Notes: generated by a model from the letters alone, not told the origin. DNA of 64,000 bases from Talpa occidentalis (GCF_014898055.3 NW_023603184.1:120642615-120706614); one strand, 5' to 3'; shown: positions 11,330 through 23,769, counted from the first letter of the stretch. Made by a program: numbers and translations.

Positions 11330-11500
11330 GCACAGCAGACCTCTCCTGACTCGCCCGCTACTCCCCTCAGCAGTGTACTTAGGTCAATCTGCCTGTTCTG
11401 CTCCCCACTCTGTCTCTGGTGAATCCTCTCACCCCCCACATCTCTGGCCTGTACCCCAGCTCTTGTATGCATAAATAAATAAATCTTTTTTTAAAAAGTA
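11330..11500 (+). mobile_element. 5'-truncated tRNA-derived SINE
   Basis: Starts inside the body ('cacagcagacctctcctgactcgcccgct') and lacks the tRNA head. The tail has repeated AATAAA and TCTTTTTTT. The flanking ATAAGATAG at 11321-11329 and 11503-11511 is a plausible short target-site duplication, so truncation probably occurred at insertion. Confidence 0.85.
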
Positions 11501-11511
11501 ATATAAGATAG

Positions 11512-12290
11512 AACTTCTGCCTCCCAGAATTTCTGAAATTGTTGGAGAGATGAGGTTTGTATGAATATAACAATTAACTAACAATGCAAAGTAATACATA
11601 ATTAGGCAAGCAAATAAACAGCACAGGCAATAAGTGGTCTAGAAGGAGTTCTCAAGGGTAGTAAATTAAGGGAAGCAACAAGTCTATCAAGAAGTAAATC
11701 TGAATACAATCCTCAGCACTCCAGTGAGGGCTTAACACAAGGAGTCAATTAATGAGAGCTATTTGTTAAATGGCCATAGAAGAGTAAGTTCTGATTGCAA
11801 GCCACACCTGGACAAATCAATCTAAGTTCAAATGCACATTTGGTGGGAACAGGACCAAAGGAAACAATTCTCCAAGTGATAAAAACCTCATAGATACCAC
11901 ACAGAAGCTTAATAGAACCAAAAATACATCCAGAATACCCCCAACTCCCACACCTTCTACAAACCAAGCAGGCTTCAAAGCACTTCTCTGCAAAATTTTC
12001 TCGGTAGAATCAGAATTTAAGTTTAAGTACTTTTTGCTCTCCCGACTGGATCTATATACATTACAAACTATCACTAAGCATTCTTTATGTGTCAGTTGGC
12101 TAAGACCAGGTTAAGAAGGCACATCAGCTTACCTTAAAAATGTTTACAAATGTCTGAACTCCCACTCCAAGGCAAGGGGATCCTGAACTTACATCCCAAT
12201 CTAGTCAATGGGTAGATACTGGAGCCATTAAGGAAAAAAAAAAAAAGGAGCAACAGAAAGAATATGAAAGTACAGTTCTGTGTGTCAATA
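11512..12290. other. No gene or named repeat seen
   Basis: Unique-looking DNA. Two overlapping minus-strand open frames (72 and 85 codons) have no recognisable domain. Confidence 0.45.
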
Positions 12291-12305
12291 AAGAAAAGGG
12301 TATTA

Positions 12306-12623
12306 GGGCCTCCCCGGTGGCGCAGCGGTTGAGCGCTGGGTTGCGAAGCTGCCCGCGGCCTCTGCGGCACCGGTTCGATCCCCGGCTGCTCCCCGGCCAC
12401 CAGAGGAGGGTCCCGCATGGCGCGCAGACCTCTCCTGCCGCCCGCTGCTCCCCTCAGCAGTGTACATCGGTTCTTCTGCCTGCTCTGCTCCCCGCTCTGG
12501 CTCTGGTGAATTCTCTCACCCTCCCGCGCTTCTGACTGTACCCAGTGCATGTATAAACAAAAAACAAAACAAAAACAAACCAGCAAAACAAATAAATAAA
12601 GCATGCCTCTATAAAAAAAAAAA
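12306..12623 (+). mobile_element. tRNA-derived SINE, subfamily A (young)
   Basis: Well-preserved copy used here as reference: A box TGGCGCAGCGG at 12318-12328 and B box GGTTCGATCCC at 12372-12382. The long form of the body reads 'ggctgctccccggccacc'. The tail of AAACA/AATA repeats ends in the GCATGCCTCTA module (about 12601-12611) before poly(A). Target-site duplications AAGAAAAGGGTATTA lie at 12291-12305 and 12624-12638. The right copy is also the left target-site copy of the adjacent L1. Confidence 0.95.
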
Positions 12624-12638
12624 AAGAAAAGGGTATTA

Positions 12639-13067
12639 TATGCCCAAAAACAGATGACTGGATCAAGTAGATGTGGCACATATACACAACGGAATATTAC
12701 ACAGCAATCAAAGAAGATAAACCCATGCAATTTGCAGCAACAAGGATGGACCTGGAAGGGATCATGCTCAGCAAAATAAGCCAGAAAGAAAAAGAAAAAT
12801 ACCGGATGGTCTCACTCATAGGAGGAATCTAGAAAACTGAAATAAGGGACCAAGAAAAAGACTAATTATAATAAAGTCAAAATCAAAATCAACAAGCAAC
12901 TATGAACCAGAGACACACTGAGTGGGGGAGAGAGGAGGGAGTAGGATCAAAACAAGGGGGGCGGGAATTGTATGGGGACTATAACCAAGATGAAAATGCA
13001 TACACTGTGCAAAAATGAAAAATGATGTAAAAAATATATAAAAGAAAAAAAGATCAAATCAATATAA
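12639..13067 (+). mobile_element. 5'-truncated young LINE-1 (lineage A 3' UTR)
   Basis: Begins in the ORF2 3' end ('tgcccaaaaacagatgactgg'), passes 'gcaatttgcagcaacaagg' and 'aagccagaaagaaaaagaaa', then a G-rich 3' UTR and the end 'gtgcaaaaatgaaaaatgatgtaaaaaatatataaaa'. The host sequence AAAAGGGTATTATA occurs at the left (12627-12640) and at the right (about 13068-13081), giving the target-site duplication. The remaining ORF2 piece is not functional. Confidence 0.88.
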
Positions 13068-13081
13068 AAAAGGGTATTATA

Positions 13082-14536
13082 AAGATTTCTTATTTTAACT
13101 TATTCCTATAATGTTATAGTTTGGTTTGGCCTATGGACCTAATAAGTTTCTTTTAACTCAGTGACTAAAAGTACTGTCTATATATACATTTCATAGAGCT
13201 TTTAAGTAAATTTCCATTTTCTTTCTCTATTAATCCCTAGGATAATCTCAATCCAAGCCCCAAACTGCCCGTTAACCCCAACAACGTACTTAAAAAAAAA
13301 AAAAAAGAAGAAGACAGGGAGGAAATAGGAAAGAAAAAAGAATGGAAGGAAATTTTATAGTAGCTACTGAGAAAGAAAATCACTGTATCATGTTAAGTTT
13401 AAAGTTTGGGTAGAGCACATAGTGAGGGGGGATGTCTCACACTATCCTGTCTTCTGACTCTGCAAATGTAGCAAAGGCATGTCTGCATTCAGAAGTATTG
13501 GGGGCGAGTGGAAGAAGTAAGACACTGCCGTCTGTCTCTTAGCAGAAGTCAAGAAATAGATGAAACAAAGTGTTCTTTGATGCCCTGGCCATGGCAAGGA
13601 TGGCAACTGGGTAGAAAGGAGCTGATGAGATTCTGCAGAGACTCATTTTTAGCGCAAACTCAACTTCTTTAAGTCATTTGCCATCAATTGTGGGTCTTGT
13701 ATAATAGCTGACAGTTTTATTTTTTTACCCAATAATAGATCTTTGTTCTATAGTAGTGTACCCTTGAATGTTTCAGAACGAGTTACTATACTTGAAAAAA
13801 GGGCACAAATACTATATTTGTTCAAAACAAAGAAGAAATCAATTTTTAAATCATCTTTTCTAAGAACTACCAATCTATAAATAAAACATTTTTGGAAAGC
13901 AAATGTTTTTACTTTTGGAAGCATTAATTTAAAAGGTACCAATTCAGTAATACTTCTCTCAAAAAATGAGACTAACTCAATGTGCATTCAATGCTACTTG
14001 CTAACCTCCTTTTTGAAACAGTGGGCCTCTACTTAAGGGAAAATGTGTTCATTAAAAACATTTCGTAGCATTTATGTTCTCACTAGAAGCTTCGATTTGT
14101 GGGATGTCTTTAATGCTGGTTCCATTTGTTCCCTCTGTCTGCCTGATACACAATATGCAAATCACTCTGAAAGAAGCACACAGAAAAACCTGGAGTTTAA
14201 TCACACACCCCAGAATATCACTCCCAAAGGTACAAAAAGTCTGATTTATCTATTTTGTGATAGATTTAGTCAAAAAATCAGATTACTTAAAAAAATTACA
14301 ATAAAAGACAATGTTTAATTCCCTACAAAAGGGCCATCCTTCGCAAACAAACTCAGCGCTTTCCCACTATTTTCCCTTGTCGACTGTGTACTAGACACAA
14401 TGGCTGCCTTTCCATTCCTGAAATGAACCAACTCCCTCCCTCCTCAGAGCTTGGGTGCTGCCAATTCCCTGTCTAGAACATCTACATTTTCTTCTTCATC
14501 TAGATAAATGCAATGTATCTTTCAGACCTTAATTCA
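13082..14536. other. No gene or named repeat seen
   Basis: AT-rich unique-looking DNA with an interrupted A-tract at 13292-13306. Short open frames on both strands carry no recognisable signature. Confidence 0.45.
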
Positions 14537-14556
14537 AAAGTTTATTGTCCAGGACA

Positions 14557-14840
14557 TGAGCCTCCCTGGTGGTACAGGGGTCAAGTCTCAGCACTATCAA
14601 GCTATCGCCAGTCACTGTGGCATGAATTAGATCCCTGGCCAGGGAGCTGACCCACATGGCTCAGGAGACCTCTCCTGTCTCGCCCACTGCTCCCTTCAGC
14701 AGTGAATTTCAGTCAGTCCACTTGTTCTGCTCCCCACTGTCTCTGGTGACTCCTCTCTCCCCATCCCCCCGACCCCGCACCTCTGGCCTAAACCCCAGCT
14801 CTTGTATGCATGAATAAATAAAGCAAATCTTTAATAAAAA
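14557..14840 (+). mobile_element. tRNA-derived SINE, subfamily B
   Basis: Subfamily B head ('caagtctcagcactatcaagctatcgccag'), diverged A and B boxes, body and tail with AATAAA. Target-site duplications of about 20 bases (AAAGTTTATTGTCCAGGACA, 14537-14556; AAAGTTTATTGTCCAGAACA, 14841-14860) differ at one position, consistent with an older insertion. Confidence 0.92.
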
Positions 14841-14989
14841 AAAGTTTATTGTCCAGAACAGTCTTCCCACCCTCAAGTTTAGATGAGATCCTGTTAAGTA
14901 GATTCTTAAACTCCCCATGCTTTTCCCTCAGAGAATTTATCACAGTTTGTAGACTAATTATTTAACATTGTACTTCTTTGATTAATATA

Positions 14990-15115
14990 CATCATCAACA
15001 TTAACTGTGAGCCCTTTCAGGACAGAGACAATGGCTATTTTGCTTTCACTGGTTTTCCAGAGACTAACACAATGACAGGCATATAGGAGGCATTCAATTA
15101 TTTTGTGAATGAATT
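14990..15115 (+). mobile_element. LINE-2 3' end remnant
   Basis: 'gtgagccctttcaggacagagacaatgg', 'acacaatgacaggcatataggaggcattcaatta' and 'gtgaatgaatt' reproduce the L2 3' end order 'gggcagggac...cacagtgcctggcacatagtaggtgctcaat...gaatgaat'. Confidence 0.7.
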
Positions 15116-15705
15116 CACAAATAAACTCTGTATGTCCTGATAGCCTGCCATAGTAAATGGCTGGATCAGTTAAGGACACAGTGAAAAAGATAGTCTCTTC
15201 TGAAATCTGCCTGGTTAACTGGCACAATGTAGTGGGTAAGTAGATTTTTCTCATTGAATTTGATTTATAGTCTGTGCTATGTTCATGACCCTGACAAAGT
15301 ACTACTGGTTTAGCCTATATGATGGCATGATATGATAAAAAGATTATGTTTATCAGCAAAGTATAGAAAACCCTAAATGGAAATCATATACACGATAGAT
15401 GCATATTTCTCCCCAGTAAGCAAGGTCTATCAAACATTACCCAGGACTGGTATGGTGGTCCACAGTGACAAGAATACAGCTTCTATATATCTTGCTACAA
15501 AACTCCTAGCATCAACGTCATGATTCACAAAGGCTGCTAGGTTTCAGCCATCCTACTCAATTCCAGGCAATGGTGGGAAGAAAGGAGGGGGTTAAAATGG
15601 GTGATGTTCCCCTTTCTGAAAACTTCACAAGTCCCTTAGCCAGAATGTGATCATACAGCCATTTCTGATGGCAAGAAAAGCTAGAAAATAAAGTCTTTAT
15701 CCCAA
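15116..15705. other. No gene or named repeat seen
   Basis: Unique-looking sequence with no recognisable exon, RNA gene or repeat. Confidence 0.45.
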
Positions 15706-15721
15706 GAAATGTTTTCTTTTA

Positions 15722-15991
15722 TTTTTAAAAAAAATTTATTTATTTATGCATACAAGAGCTGGTGTACACGCCAGAGATGTGGGGGGTGAGCAGATTCACC
15801 AGAGACAGAGTGGGGAACAGAACAGGCAGAATGACTGAAATACACTGCCGAGGGGAGCAGTGGGCAAGACAGGAGAGGTCTTGCTCCGTGTGGGTTGCTC
15901 CCTGGACGGCCAGGGATCGAACTCATGTTACAGAGGCTGCAGATTGCTTCATAGTGCGGTGTTTAACCCCTTGTACCACCAGGGAGGCCCT
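15722..15991 (-). mobile_element. tRNA-derived SINE, subfamily B
   Basis: Reverse copy, head at the right ('ccaccagggaggccc'), tail at the left containing TTTATTTATTTATGCAT. Target-site duplications GAAATGTTTTCTTTTA (15706-15721) and GAAATGCTTTCTTTTA (15992-16007) differ at one base. Confidence 0.93.
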
Positions 15992-16007
15992 GAAATGCTT
16001 TCTTTTA

Positions 16008-19000
16008 AAGAAAGGAAATCTAGATATTGGAGACAATTAGCTATTTCTGCCACAAATTGCAAAACTGTTTGGGAGCATCTAGTTTGCTGTTCCTGGTCAC
16101 AGTAGGTCTCTCCTCAAATGGGCATCATCAAAGTCAGCAAGGTGGACCAAAGGGGAGGAGCCTCAAAAATAACAAGTAATTTGATGGGGGCAAACAACAT
16201 GAGTTCTGGACTGTGTTTTCACCTTTGTTTTGCTTTGATTTTATTCTATCATCATAAAAATTTTGTACCATTTAATTGTCCTAGAAGCAGATTTGATTTT
16301 AAATTTTATATAGCTGCCAGCTCTATTGCATTCTTTCCTTGTTTTAGTCACCAGTCTTTGAGTTCCAATATCTTGGTGGATTTCAGACCCTGAACAAGAG
16401 GTGAAGAAAATGTGACCAGGTAAACACATACGTAAAAAGCAAATGCAATCAATCTAATTCTTCTCAAACAGCTTCTATGTGGGTCTTCAGTCAGATGAAG
16501 GATTTTTCATTTTTTGTGTGAATCTCTGAAACACACTCTCTCATAATATATGCATTTTGGGTCAAACAATCTCTACCTTTCCTAAAATACCAATAGTTGA
16601 ATTATTGGATATAGAAGGAAAAGGAGTTGTTCAGACTTCACTGGCATTTCAGAAATTAAAAGAAAGAACTGGGTAAGAAGCAAGATGGGAATCCCTAAAA
16701 CTGTTCTAAAAACAGCAATCCAATGACACTAGTGACAGTTGCTAGAAGCTGAAGGAAATCTCCAGCAAATTGCCAGAAATGCTACCTCACTTGTTTCTAG
16801 CAAGTCTTCCCCTGAGGGTAACGATGCTGTGTGCCCACTTTAGATCTAGTATAGATTCAGCAGTCTTGAAGCACTTTTTTTTTATGTAACCATAGCAGCA
16901 TGTGGTAATGTTTTACTGTAGATATAAGTCATCCCAAAAAGATATATCAAAAACATGATATGTTACCTCATAACCAAATCTCAACCCTATGGCCTGTTCT
17001 CCACCACAGACCCCCAACACACATCCATCATCTCTTAAGTCCACTCTCTACAGCCAGGAATTCTCCCACAAGCCAGTCTACGATCAAAAGCCTCTCCATC
17101 AGCTTTCCCCAGATATATAATCCACAGCTGACAAAAACTCAGAAGCATCCTATTTGACCATGGGTGAATTTGATTTGGGGGCTGAAAGTATAGAAAATCT
17201 TATTATTAGCCCACAATGATGGTGCATTTCGAGATTATTCCTCCTTTCTGGGGCAAATTTCCTTTCTTAACAGTGGCCCTTTTTCTGAGGTCTACCAAGC
17301 CATCAAGTCTGAAAAATAAAAGGGGAATATCCCCAAATTAGAGCAGACTCTTAAGAAATAAGGTCTAACATCTTAAAATGAGAAAAGGAAAAAAGAAATT
17401 AAATGTGTCAAAGTATGAGGATGCTAATAACACACACATACAAGGCTTAGTAGTCAAGTGAGCTGATTTAAAAATGAAAAGGATTTCTTGTTTATAGACC
17501 TTCTCAGAACCTTTAATATTACCGATGTGCATTATGGGTCTATAAGAGAGTCACAAAGGACAAATTTTCTACTTGAACTCTTGTTCTCTAGTGATCTTAT
17601 ATGGCAAATGTTCTGTAGTATATACATGACAAAATGCTGAACTAAAAGAAAATATATCAAAATAAAACAGAGCTACATCTGAAATCTGAAATTTATGAGT
17701 AATTTTAATTCTGTGTATTTCCATATTCCTTATAATAAATGTATATTGCTTTAATAATCTGAAGAAAGTTACAGATGATAAAAGGAAAAATTATATTTTA
17801 ATCTATATTATTTTAATGTTTTTAAAAATCAGAAGTAACTGAATATGAGATTTTTTCTCACAAGAAATAGAGGTGCTTATTGTTCTTTAAAATTTATTAT
17901 ATGTCTCCAGTATGCCTAGTTATGGTATTAATATGAGTAATAAAAAGAAAGAATTCATTCTGATGATTTACTACATAGTTCCAGTGACCTGAAAGAGTGA
18001 AAGAAACTCGTTAAAGATTTTCCCCAGTACTAATAAATAAAGCCTACAAACATAATAAAAATACTAGTACAACATTAAACTCAAAAATATGTATTTATAC
18101 TATTATGCTTTTTTTCCTCCAAGCATTTAAAGGTTTATTTAACTTCTTGACTGATCTTTCAATAGTACCCTATATATAAAAACTTGCTAGGGCATATTGC
18201 AAATAAAACTTTATCAATAGACCATTATTTAAACTATCATTCCTCCTCTTATAAATTTGTTTAATGCTGATTAATACCAGCAAATGTTCTGACTATTCTT
18301 GGAGCATTCCATAAAACAAATCTTTCTTCATGACTGGTTATTTTAGTAGCTAATATATCTAAATAAATGTAATACTGTTTATAAAATGATAAAATAATTA
18401 GCATAGAAAAACTTAAGTCATGACAGATCTTTGTAGCAAATATTTTATGGTATGTGCTGCTTTGTCTTAATTTCAGTTTGATAATCATAATAACTTGGAC
18501 CATGCAGAAAAGTAAAATCAAATTTTAATTCTGGCCAAAAGAAAAAAAAATTTCAATATACCTGATTCTAAAGCTTCCTGCATGTCCAGTTATACTAAAA
18601 TCTATCTTTAACAAGTCCACAAACCACTTTCTTGCTAAGGCATTTCTACCCCCAACTACAGCAACCAGACCAAACCAGCAAGGCCACCACTCCAGGTTCA
18701 CCGTAAACAAAAGAACTCTTCTTCTACCCCTGACAGACTGTGCTCCCCACAGAATATTTTCAGACAGTTCTGGGAATGCCTCTTTCCTTTCATGTTGGGG
18801 GAAAAACAAGAGTAGTCAACAAGACAATCCAATTTAGGCAGAGTTTAGAACTTGATTCACCTGTCAAGAGAAGTAGAAGACATCTTTTTTTTCTATTACC
18901 CAAATACCCAGATCAGAACAGAAAATCTCAGAGCAGTCACTCTACAATTTACAATTTAAAGGGGAGGAAAGCAGGGTAATTGCTTCAGTTGAAAGTTCCA

Positions 19001-20446
19001 GAATTGGACTCTCAAGCCAATAGGCTAAGAGATATAACCACAACAAGATACAAGGCCACAAATAGGTACAAGTTCCTTTACTTCCAGGCCAGAGTAAAGA
19101 GGCCTAAATGTTGTGACTTGCCAAATAAGTAGCAAACTTAATTACTTAGGGAAACTATCTTGCCCTGCATATTACGGCTTTGCTGGAACTGAGCTTCTAG
19201 AACATGTCAAGATTTCCTTCAGTCTCTCTGAGCAAAAGTTCTAATAACCAAAAGAGGACCCAAAAAACTCTATTAGAAAAGGTCTACACTTAGAGGAATA
19301 AATTTCCACAAATCAAACAAAACCAAAACAAAAATAAACTAAATCTACTGGTTTTAGTATTTACTATAGACATATGTTCACCAAATATGCAATATGTTTC
19401 TAGTTCATACTGCTGAATTTGTCTCAAGATGTCAGTATTCCAGCCAAGAGCAGCAAGGAAGACTTTAGAGTAACTCAAAAGAACTCTTGAGAGCCTAAGA
19501 AACATGGATCCCAGTGCCACAGAAGTAAAGCTTTATTTGAAGACAAAAAAAAATTGTTTTATAAGTAAGAGCAACTTGGACCTGAACTCTAAATTTTGTG
19601 TCAATTGAATTAGTGTTAATAAGTTCTAATAATTGGACCTTCCTAAAATTAACATATTAAAACATAAGTGAATGCCAAGAAAAGATACAAAAGGTCATAG
19701 GAAAAATTTGTAGACCCAAAATAAGGGATTTAAGAAATCAAATTGCATTACAAATAGAGGACTATTGTTATGTTCTCATGTGCACAGACATGAGATGATC
19801 TATGTATAAAAGTTAACAAACTGTCATTGCCATCTTGTTTCAAAAAAATATCAAAATAACCAAATACTCCTTGAACATGAGAATACCCAAAAACTCAAAG
19901 AAATTCAAAGCAACTGAGGTGGCCACAAATGACAGAGGGAACAGCTGTTGTTGAATTTCAAGTTCCTTAATTTTGCATGTCACCAGCAATGCAAAAAGTT
20001 GAGTAAATTTTTAAACGTGTGGACAAAACTCTCTTAAGCAACTACTCATGGTGTAATGGAAAAATTGAGATAAATTTTTACATCCCAGAATACAACGACA
20101 TTAGAGGAAAACCACTTACCACTCTCTTAATAGTTGGCAAGAAAAACGTAACAGCCTCTGGATTGTTGAGTATATATGCAGGCAGTAATTTTTATTTACT
20201 CCCCTGTCTTTCTGTAGGACCATCCACTTACTTCTAATATTACTTGCTAATAACCACTTCTGTTCATTGTCACCAAGGAAGTATTGGGCAGAGCTGGGAG
20301 AGAGTACCATGTGTGTCTCAGATGTCAGTCAAAAGTCTGGGGTGAAAGCAAAATGAAAGACACAGAAAACTACTTTTACAAAAGCAATTCACTTTCTACC
20401 ATCAACAGAGCTAACTAAAACCAACCTTTGGTATGGCAATTTTTAA
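16008..20446. other. 4.4 kb with no named repeat or gene
   Basis: I recognise no lineage-specific SINE or young L1 here, and no clear MIR or L2. The sequence is AT-rich. Open frames such as 18525-18809 (minus) and 20019-20237 (plus) look like chance: no domain, no consistent splice context. Diverged old repeats could be hidden below what I can see by eye. Confidence 0.5.
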
Positions 20447-20461
20447 AAAGAAAACCAACTC

Positions 20462-20742
20462 AGGCATCCCTGGTGGCGCAAGGGGTTAAGACGCAACCTA
20501 TGAAGCTCTCCACAGCCACTGCAGCATGAGTTTGATCCCCGCCCCCAGCCACCCCCCCAGCCATGGAGCAACCCACATGGAGCAACCTCTCCTGACTCAC
20601 CCACTGCTCCCCTTATCAGTGTATTTCAGTCAATCTGCCTGTTCTGTTCCCCACACTGTCTCTGATGAATCCTCTCACCCCCTACATATCCGGACTGTAC
20701 CCCAGTTCTTGTAAGCATAAATAAATAAATCTTAAACAGAGG
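20462..20742 (+). mobile_element. tRNA-derived SINE, subfamily B
   Basis: Head 'ggggttaagacgcaacctatgaagctctccacagcc' (a B variant shared with the copy at 26939) and a tail with overlapping AATAAA motifs. Perfect 15-base target-site duplications AAAGAAAACCAACTC lie at 20447-20461 and 20743-20757. A C-rich expansion of the body lies at about 20535-20562. Confidence 0.93.
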
Positions 20743-20757
20743 AAAGAAAACCAACTC

Positions 20758-21734
20758 TACCTGTTTTCACTTTAGTTAGCCCCTTGCTCTATCAAGATGA
20801 TCTATCATTTTCTATAGTAAAAACACATAGGTAAGTAGGTGGCTCTGTGGGTAGGCAATCTCGAAAGTACACATACGCTGCTTGTTTTAAGAAAATAGAT
20901 GAAACTTTCAATTTACAAAGCAGATTAACGCTAAGATGCTCATTTACCTTACAAAACAAAAAGGCAATTTTCAATAGTTTTCTCAAAGGGGAACAGGGAG
21001 ATTTGAGAGCAAAACTGTGAGGTTATTTTTCCTAACAGTGGTAGAAACTGCCAGACAATCACCTGAGAATCACGAGGGGACTACAACTCCTTACCTGTCA
21101 GGAGGCAGCTGGAGTCATCACAACTGACTGTGAACCCTAACAGCACTGGAAAGTCTTCACATTCGGGGACAACTCAAAGGACAGGTAAGGGAATGGAAGC
21201 TAATCAAATCAAAGTTGTACCTAAATTCTTCCAGAAACATTTTAAAAACTAAGAAGGCAAGAGAAATAAAACATATTCCCTAATATAGTGCTCAGATACC
21301 ATGAAATTTCCTTTATCTGATTGAAAGTAGAAAACAGGAAGAAAAATGGGAAAATGGAGGACTGAGTATTTTACATTGTCCCCCCATGCTCTACTCTTTA
21401 TGTTCTGCTGTATCCCCAAACCAGAAAATGGCATCAGGAACACAGCAAAAAAGCCACATATTGATTGACTGATTGATGACAGCAAGGTTTTGGTGGAGAA
21501 AAAAGAAGGAAGAGAGGAGGGAAAGGTCAGAGTCCAGCTATAAATAACCTTGTCCTGCCACATGTGATGTTTACATTCTTCAGTCACTCTGCCCAAGCAT
21601 CCCTATAAAGGGGCCTCAAATTCCCAGGCCCCTGTTTATCCAAAAATAATCACCTTTCTCAGACTTTGTCCTTTGCAGTTAATTTACCCTCACATTGTTG
21701 CTGGATTTATGCATCAGCACATTTACTAAAGTTC
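20758..21734. other. No gene or named repeat seen
   Basis: Unique-looking DNA. The 115-codon minus-strand open frame at 21249-21596 has no recognisable domain and I do not call it a gene. Confidence 0.45.
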
Positions 21735-21965
21735 GAATACCTGTAGCAGTTCCCAGGGTCAGGCACTATTCTAAGTGACTTCCATACATCTTCTCATTCC
21801 ATCTTCGCTACAGTGCTGTGCGATCTGTACATACAATATTGTCATTCTTTCCATTTCACATTTGAAGAAACTGAGACACAGAGAAATTTAGTAATTTACC
21901 CAAGATTACACAGCTAGGAAGTAACAGAGCCAGAACTGAAAGCCAAGTGGTCTATGTCCAATGCT
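21735..21965 (-). mobile_element. MIR SINE remnant
   Basis: One of the best MIRs in the window, minus strand: 'ggtcaggcactattctaagtgac', 'atcttctcattccatcttcgctacagtgctgtg', 'gaagaaactgagacacagagaaatttagtaatttacccaagattacacagctagg'. Confidence 0.85.
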
Positions 21966-22599
21966 CGAAATTCCGTATTTTAACATCAAATGAATAAAAT
22001 TCAAACCTTACAGCCTGCCAATCAAGTGTCTGTATCTTTCGAGTCTTCTATTCTTTTCCCCTCGTTCCTTGCTTAAGCTGGCACAACACCATTTACAATG
22101 CAGATGAATTTGTGCTGATTGAATGAGTGTCCAAGCTAATGAATGAACAGTCAGTTTTTATTTCATTCAAGCATTGCCCTTATTTTCAGTGCCATAGGGG
22201 GGGAAATTGTTTCATTTTCTGCCCAGAAAGTCTAATCTCTGAACATGACACCAGGCAACAAAGAAATCACACCAGAACTTATTAGGTTAATTATTCATCT
22301 CCTCACTGTCAGCAAGGGCTTCAAGCAAAGCAGCTCCAACATCTCTGCCTCAAGTCACAAGTCACACAGTTTGGGAGCCGGGGGGAGGGAAGGGTACAAA
22401 ATGGGCATAAATTTTTGAAATACAGCTCCCCAATCCAGTAAACAAATTCCTCACAATATAGCCACTTTTATTCTTTGAAAGAAAATTTGGCAAGACTATC
22501 ACAAGACAATCATATTGGCAGAAGTCCTGGGTACCTAGAGTAAAATTAATTGTTTTACATCAATTAGCTTTTATCTGGTAGCAATAAGTAGGATAAGTA

Positions 22600-22800
22600 A
22601 AAGCCCAAACTTAATTCATATAGTGTTTCACATGCTACAAATCACACATAACTTCTGATACGATCCCCTCAGCAATATCCTGAGGCCTTATTATTAGCCT
22701 CATTTGGTCAATGAAGAAATTGATATGCAAAATGGCAGGTAATGTACCCAAACCACAAGTCAGAGTGAAGACAAGATCCTGGGTCTCCTCTCTCCAGGTC
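22600..22800 (-). mobile_element. Probable MIR SINE remnant
   Basis: 'tagtgtttcacatgctac', 'ccctcagcaatatcctgaggccttattatta' and 'caatgaagaaattgatatgcaaaatggcaggtaatgtacccaaaccacaagtcag' follow the minus-strand MIR order with heavy divergence. Confidence 0.55.
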
Positions 22801-23106
22801 CAAAGATTGCAACTGTGAAGAGCAGTTCCTTTTCACACACTTTTCCCCATACATACAACCACTTATATAGTAGAAAATGGTTCTGTCCAACTCAGAGCAA
22901 GAGTCCAAGCTGAGGTAAAGGTTCTAGACAGGGCCTCTCCCTCCTCATCATTCCCCTTCTCTCTCTGCCTCTTTCCAAAATACCTGAACAACCCAGAAGC
23001 AAAGAAGAAAGTAGCTCTATTCACACTTGTCCTTCTTGTCCTCCTGCCCCAGGCTGCTGCAGGGACAGAAGGGAGAGTCCTAATGCCTTAAACCTGAAGT
23101 GGGCTG

Positions 23107-23458
23107 TGATGGTTAATTTTATGTGACAATTTGGAAGGTGGTTTTCAATAAGATTAACACCTAAATGGGGGAAATTTTGGTAAAACAAATTGTCCTCCAT
23201 AATGTGAATGGGCAAGTCATTTGAAGGCCTGAATAAAGCAAAACAGCCAGCCTCCCACCAGTAAGTGAGAGCTGCATCAGTCCCCTGGGTCTCCTGTCTG
23301 AGGCCTACACTGCAGATTCTTTACTTCCCAGTTTCCATAACTATGTAAACCTGAGACTACATACTTTAATTATAATATATATGTTATATAAAAGAATAAT
23401 ATAATATATATATTCTGAGGTTCTGTTTCTCAGGAGAACCCTAACACAGGACCAACAT
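23107..23458 (+). mobile_element. Ancient repeat, family not assigned
   Basis: Starts 'tgtgatggttaattttatgtgacaa' and ends 'ggttctgtttctcaggagaaccctaacac'. Both ends, plus 'aatgtgaatgggcaag' and 'tgaaggcctgaataaagcaaaa', belong to a widespread old mammalian repeat that I recognise by sequence but cannot name reliably. An AT-rich expansion lies at about 23370-23412. Confidence 0.6.
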
Positions 23459-23480
23459 GCAGCATCAGAATCCGGTGGGA

Positions 23481-23760
23481 GGGCCTCGCTGGTGGCACAA
23501 GGGGTTAAGTCCCAGTGCAATCAAGCTATGGACAGCCACTGCAACGTGACTTTGAAACCCGGCCAGGTCGCTAACCCATGTGGCACAGCAGACCTCTCCT
23601 GTCTCACCCACTGCTCCCCTCAGCAGTGTACTTCAGTAGATCCGCCTGTTCTGCTCCCTACTATGTCTCTGGTGAATCCTCTCACCCCCTGCACCTCTGG
23701 CCTATATCCCAGTTCTTATATGCATAAATAAATAAAAATAAATCTTCAAAAAAAAAAAAA
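23481..23760 (+). mobile_element. tRNA-derived SINE, subfamily B
   Basis: B-type head ('ggggttaagtcccag'), full body, AATAAA tail and poly(A). Candidate target-site duplications AGAATCCGGTGGGA (23467-23480) and AGAATACCTTGGGA (23760-23773) are diverged, fitting an older insertion. Confidence 0.9.
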
Positions 23761-23769
23761 GAATACCTT

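Noticed and set aside
12306..12382. A genuine tRNA gene (A and B boxes present)
   Set aside because: The head has pol III boxes but does not close a tRNA cloverleaf by inspection, is followed by a SINE body and tail, and recurs about 28 times with target-site duplications.
12134..12730. 198-codon minus-strand open frame, the longest in the window
   Set aside because: It runs through a SINE, its A-rich tail (giving poly-F/L) and the start of an L1; no single gene could have this composition.
21249..21596. 115-codon minus-strand open frame as a candidate gene
   Set aside because: No recognisable domain or promoter. A single frame of this length is expected by chance in 64 kb of six-frame translation.
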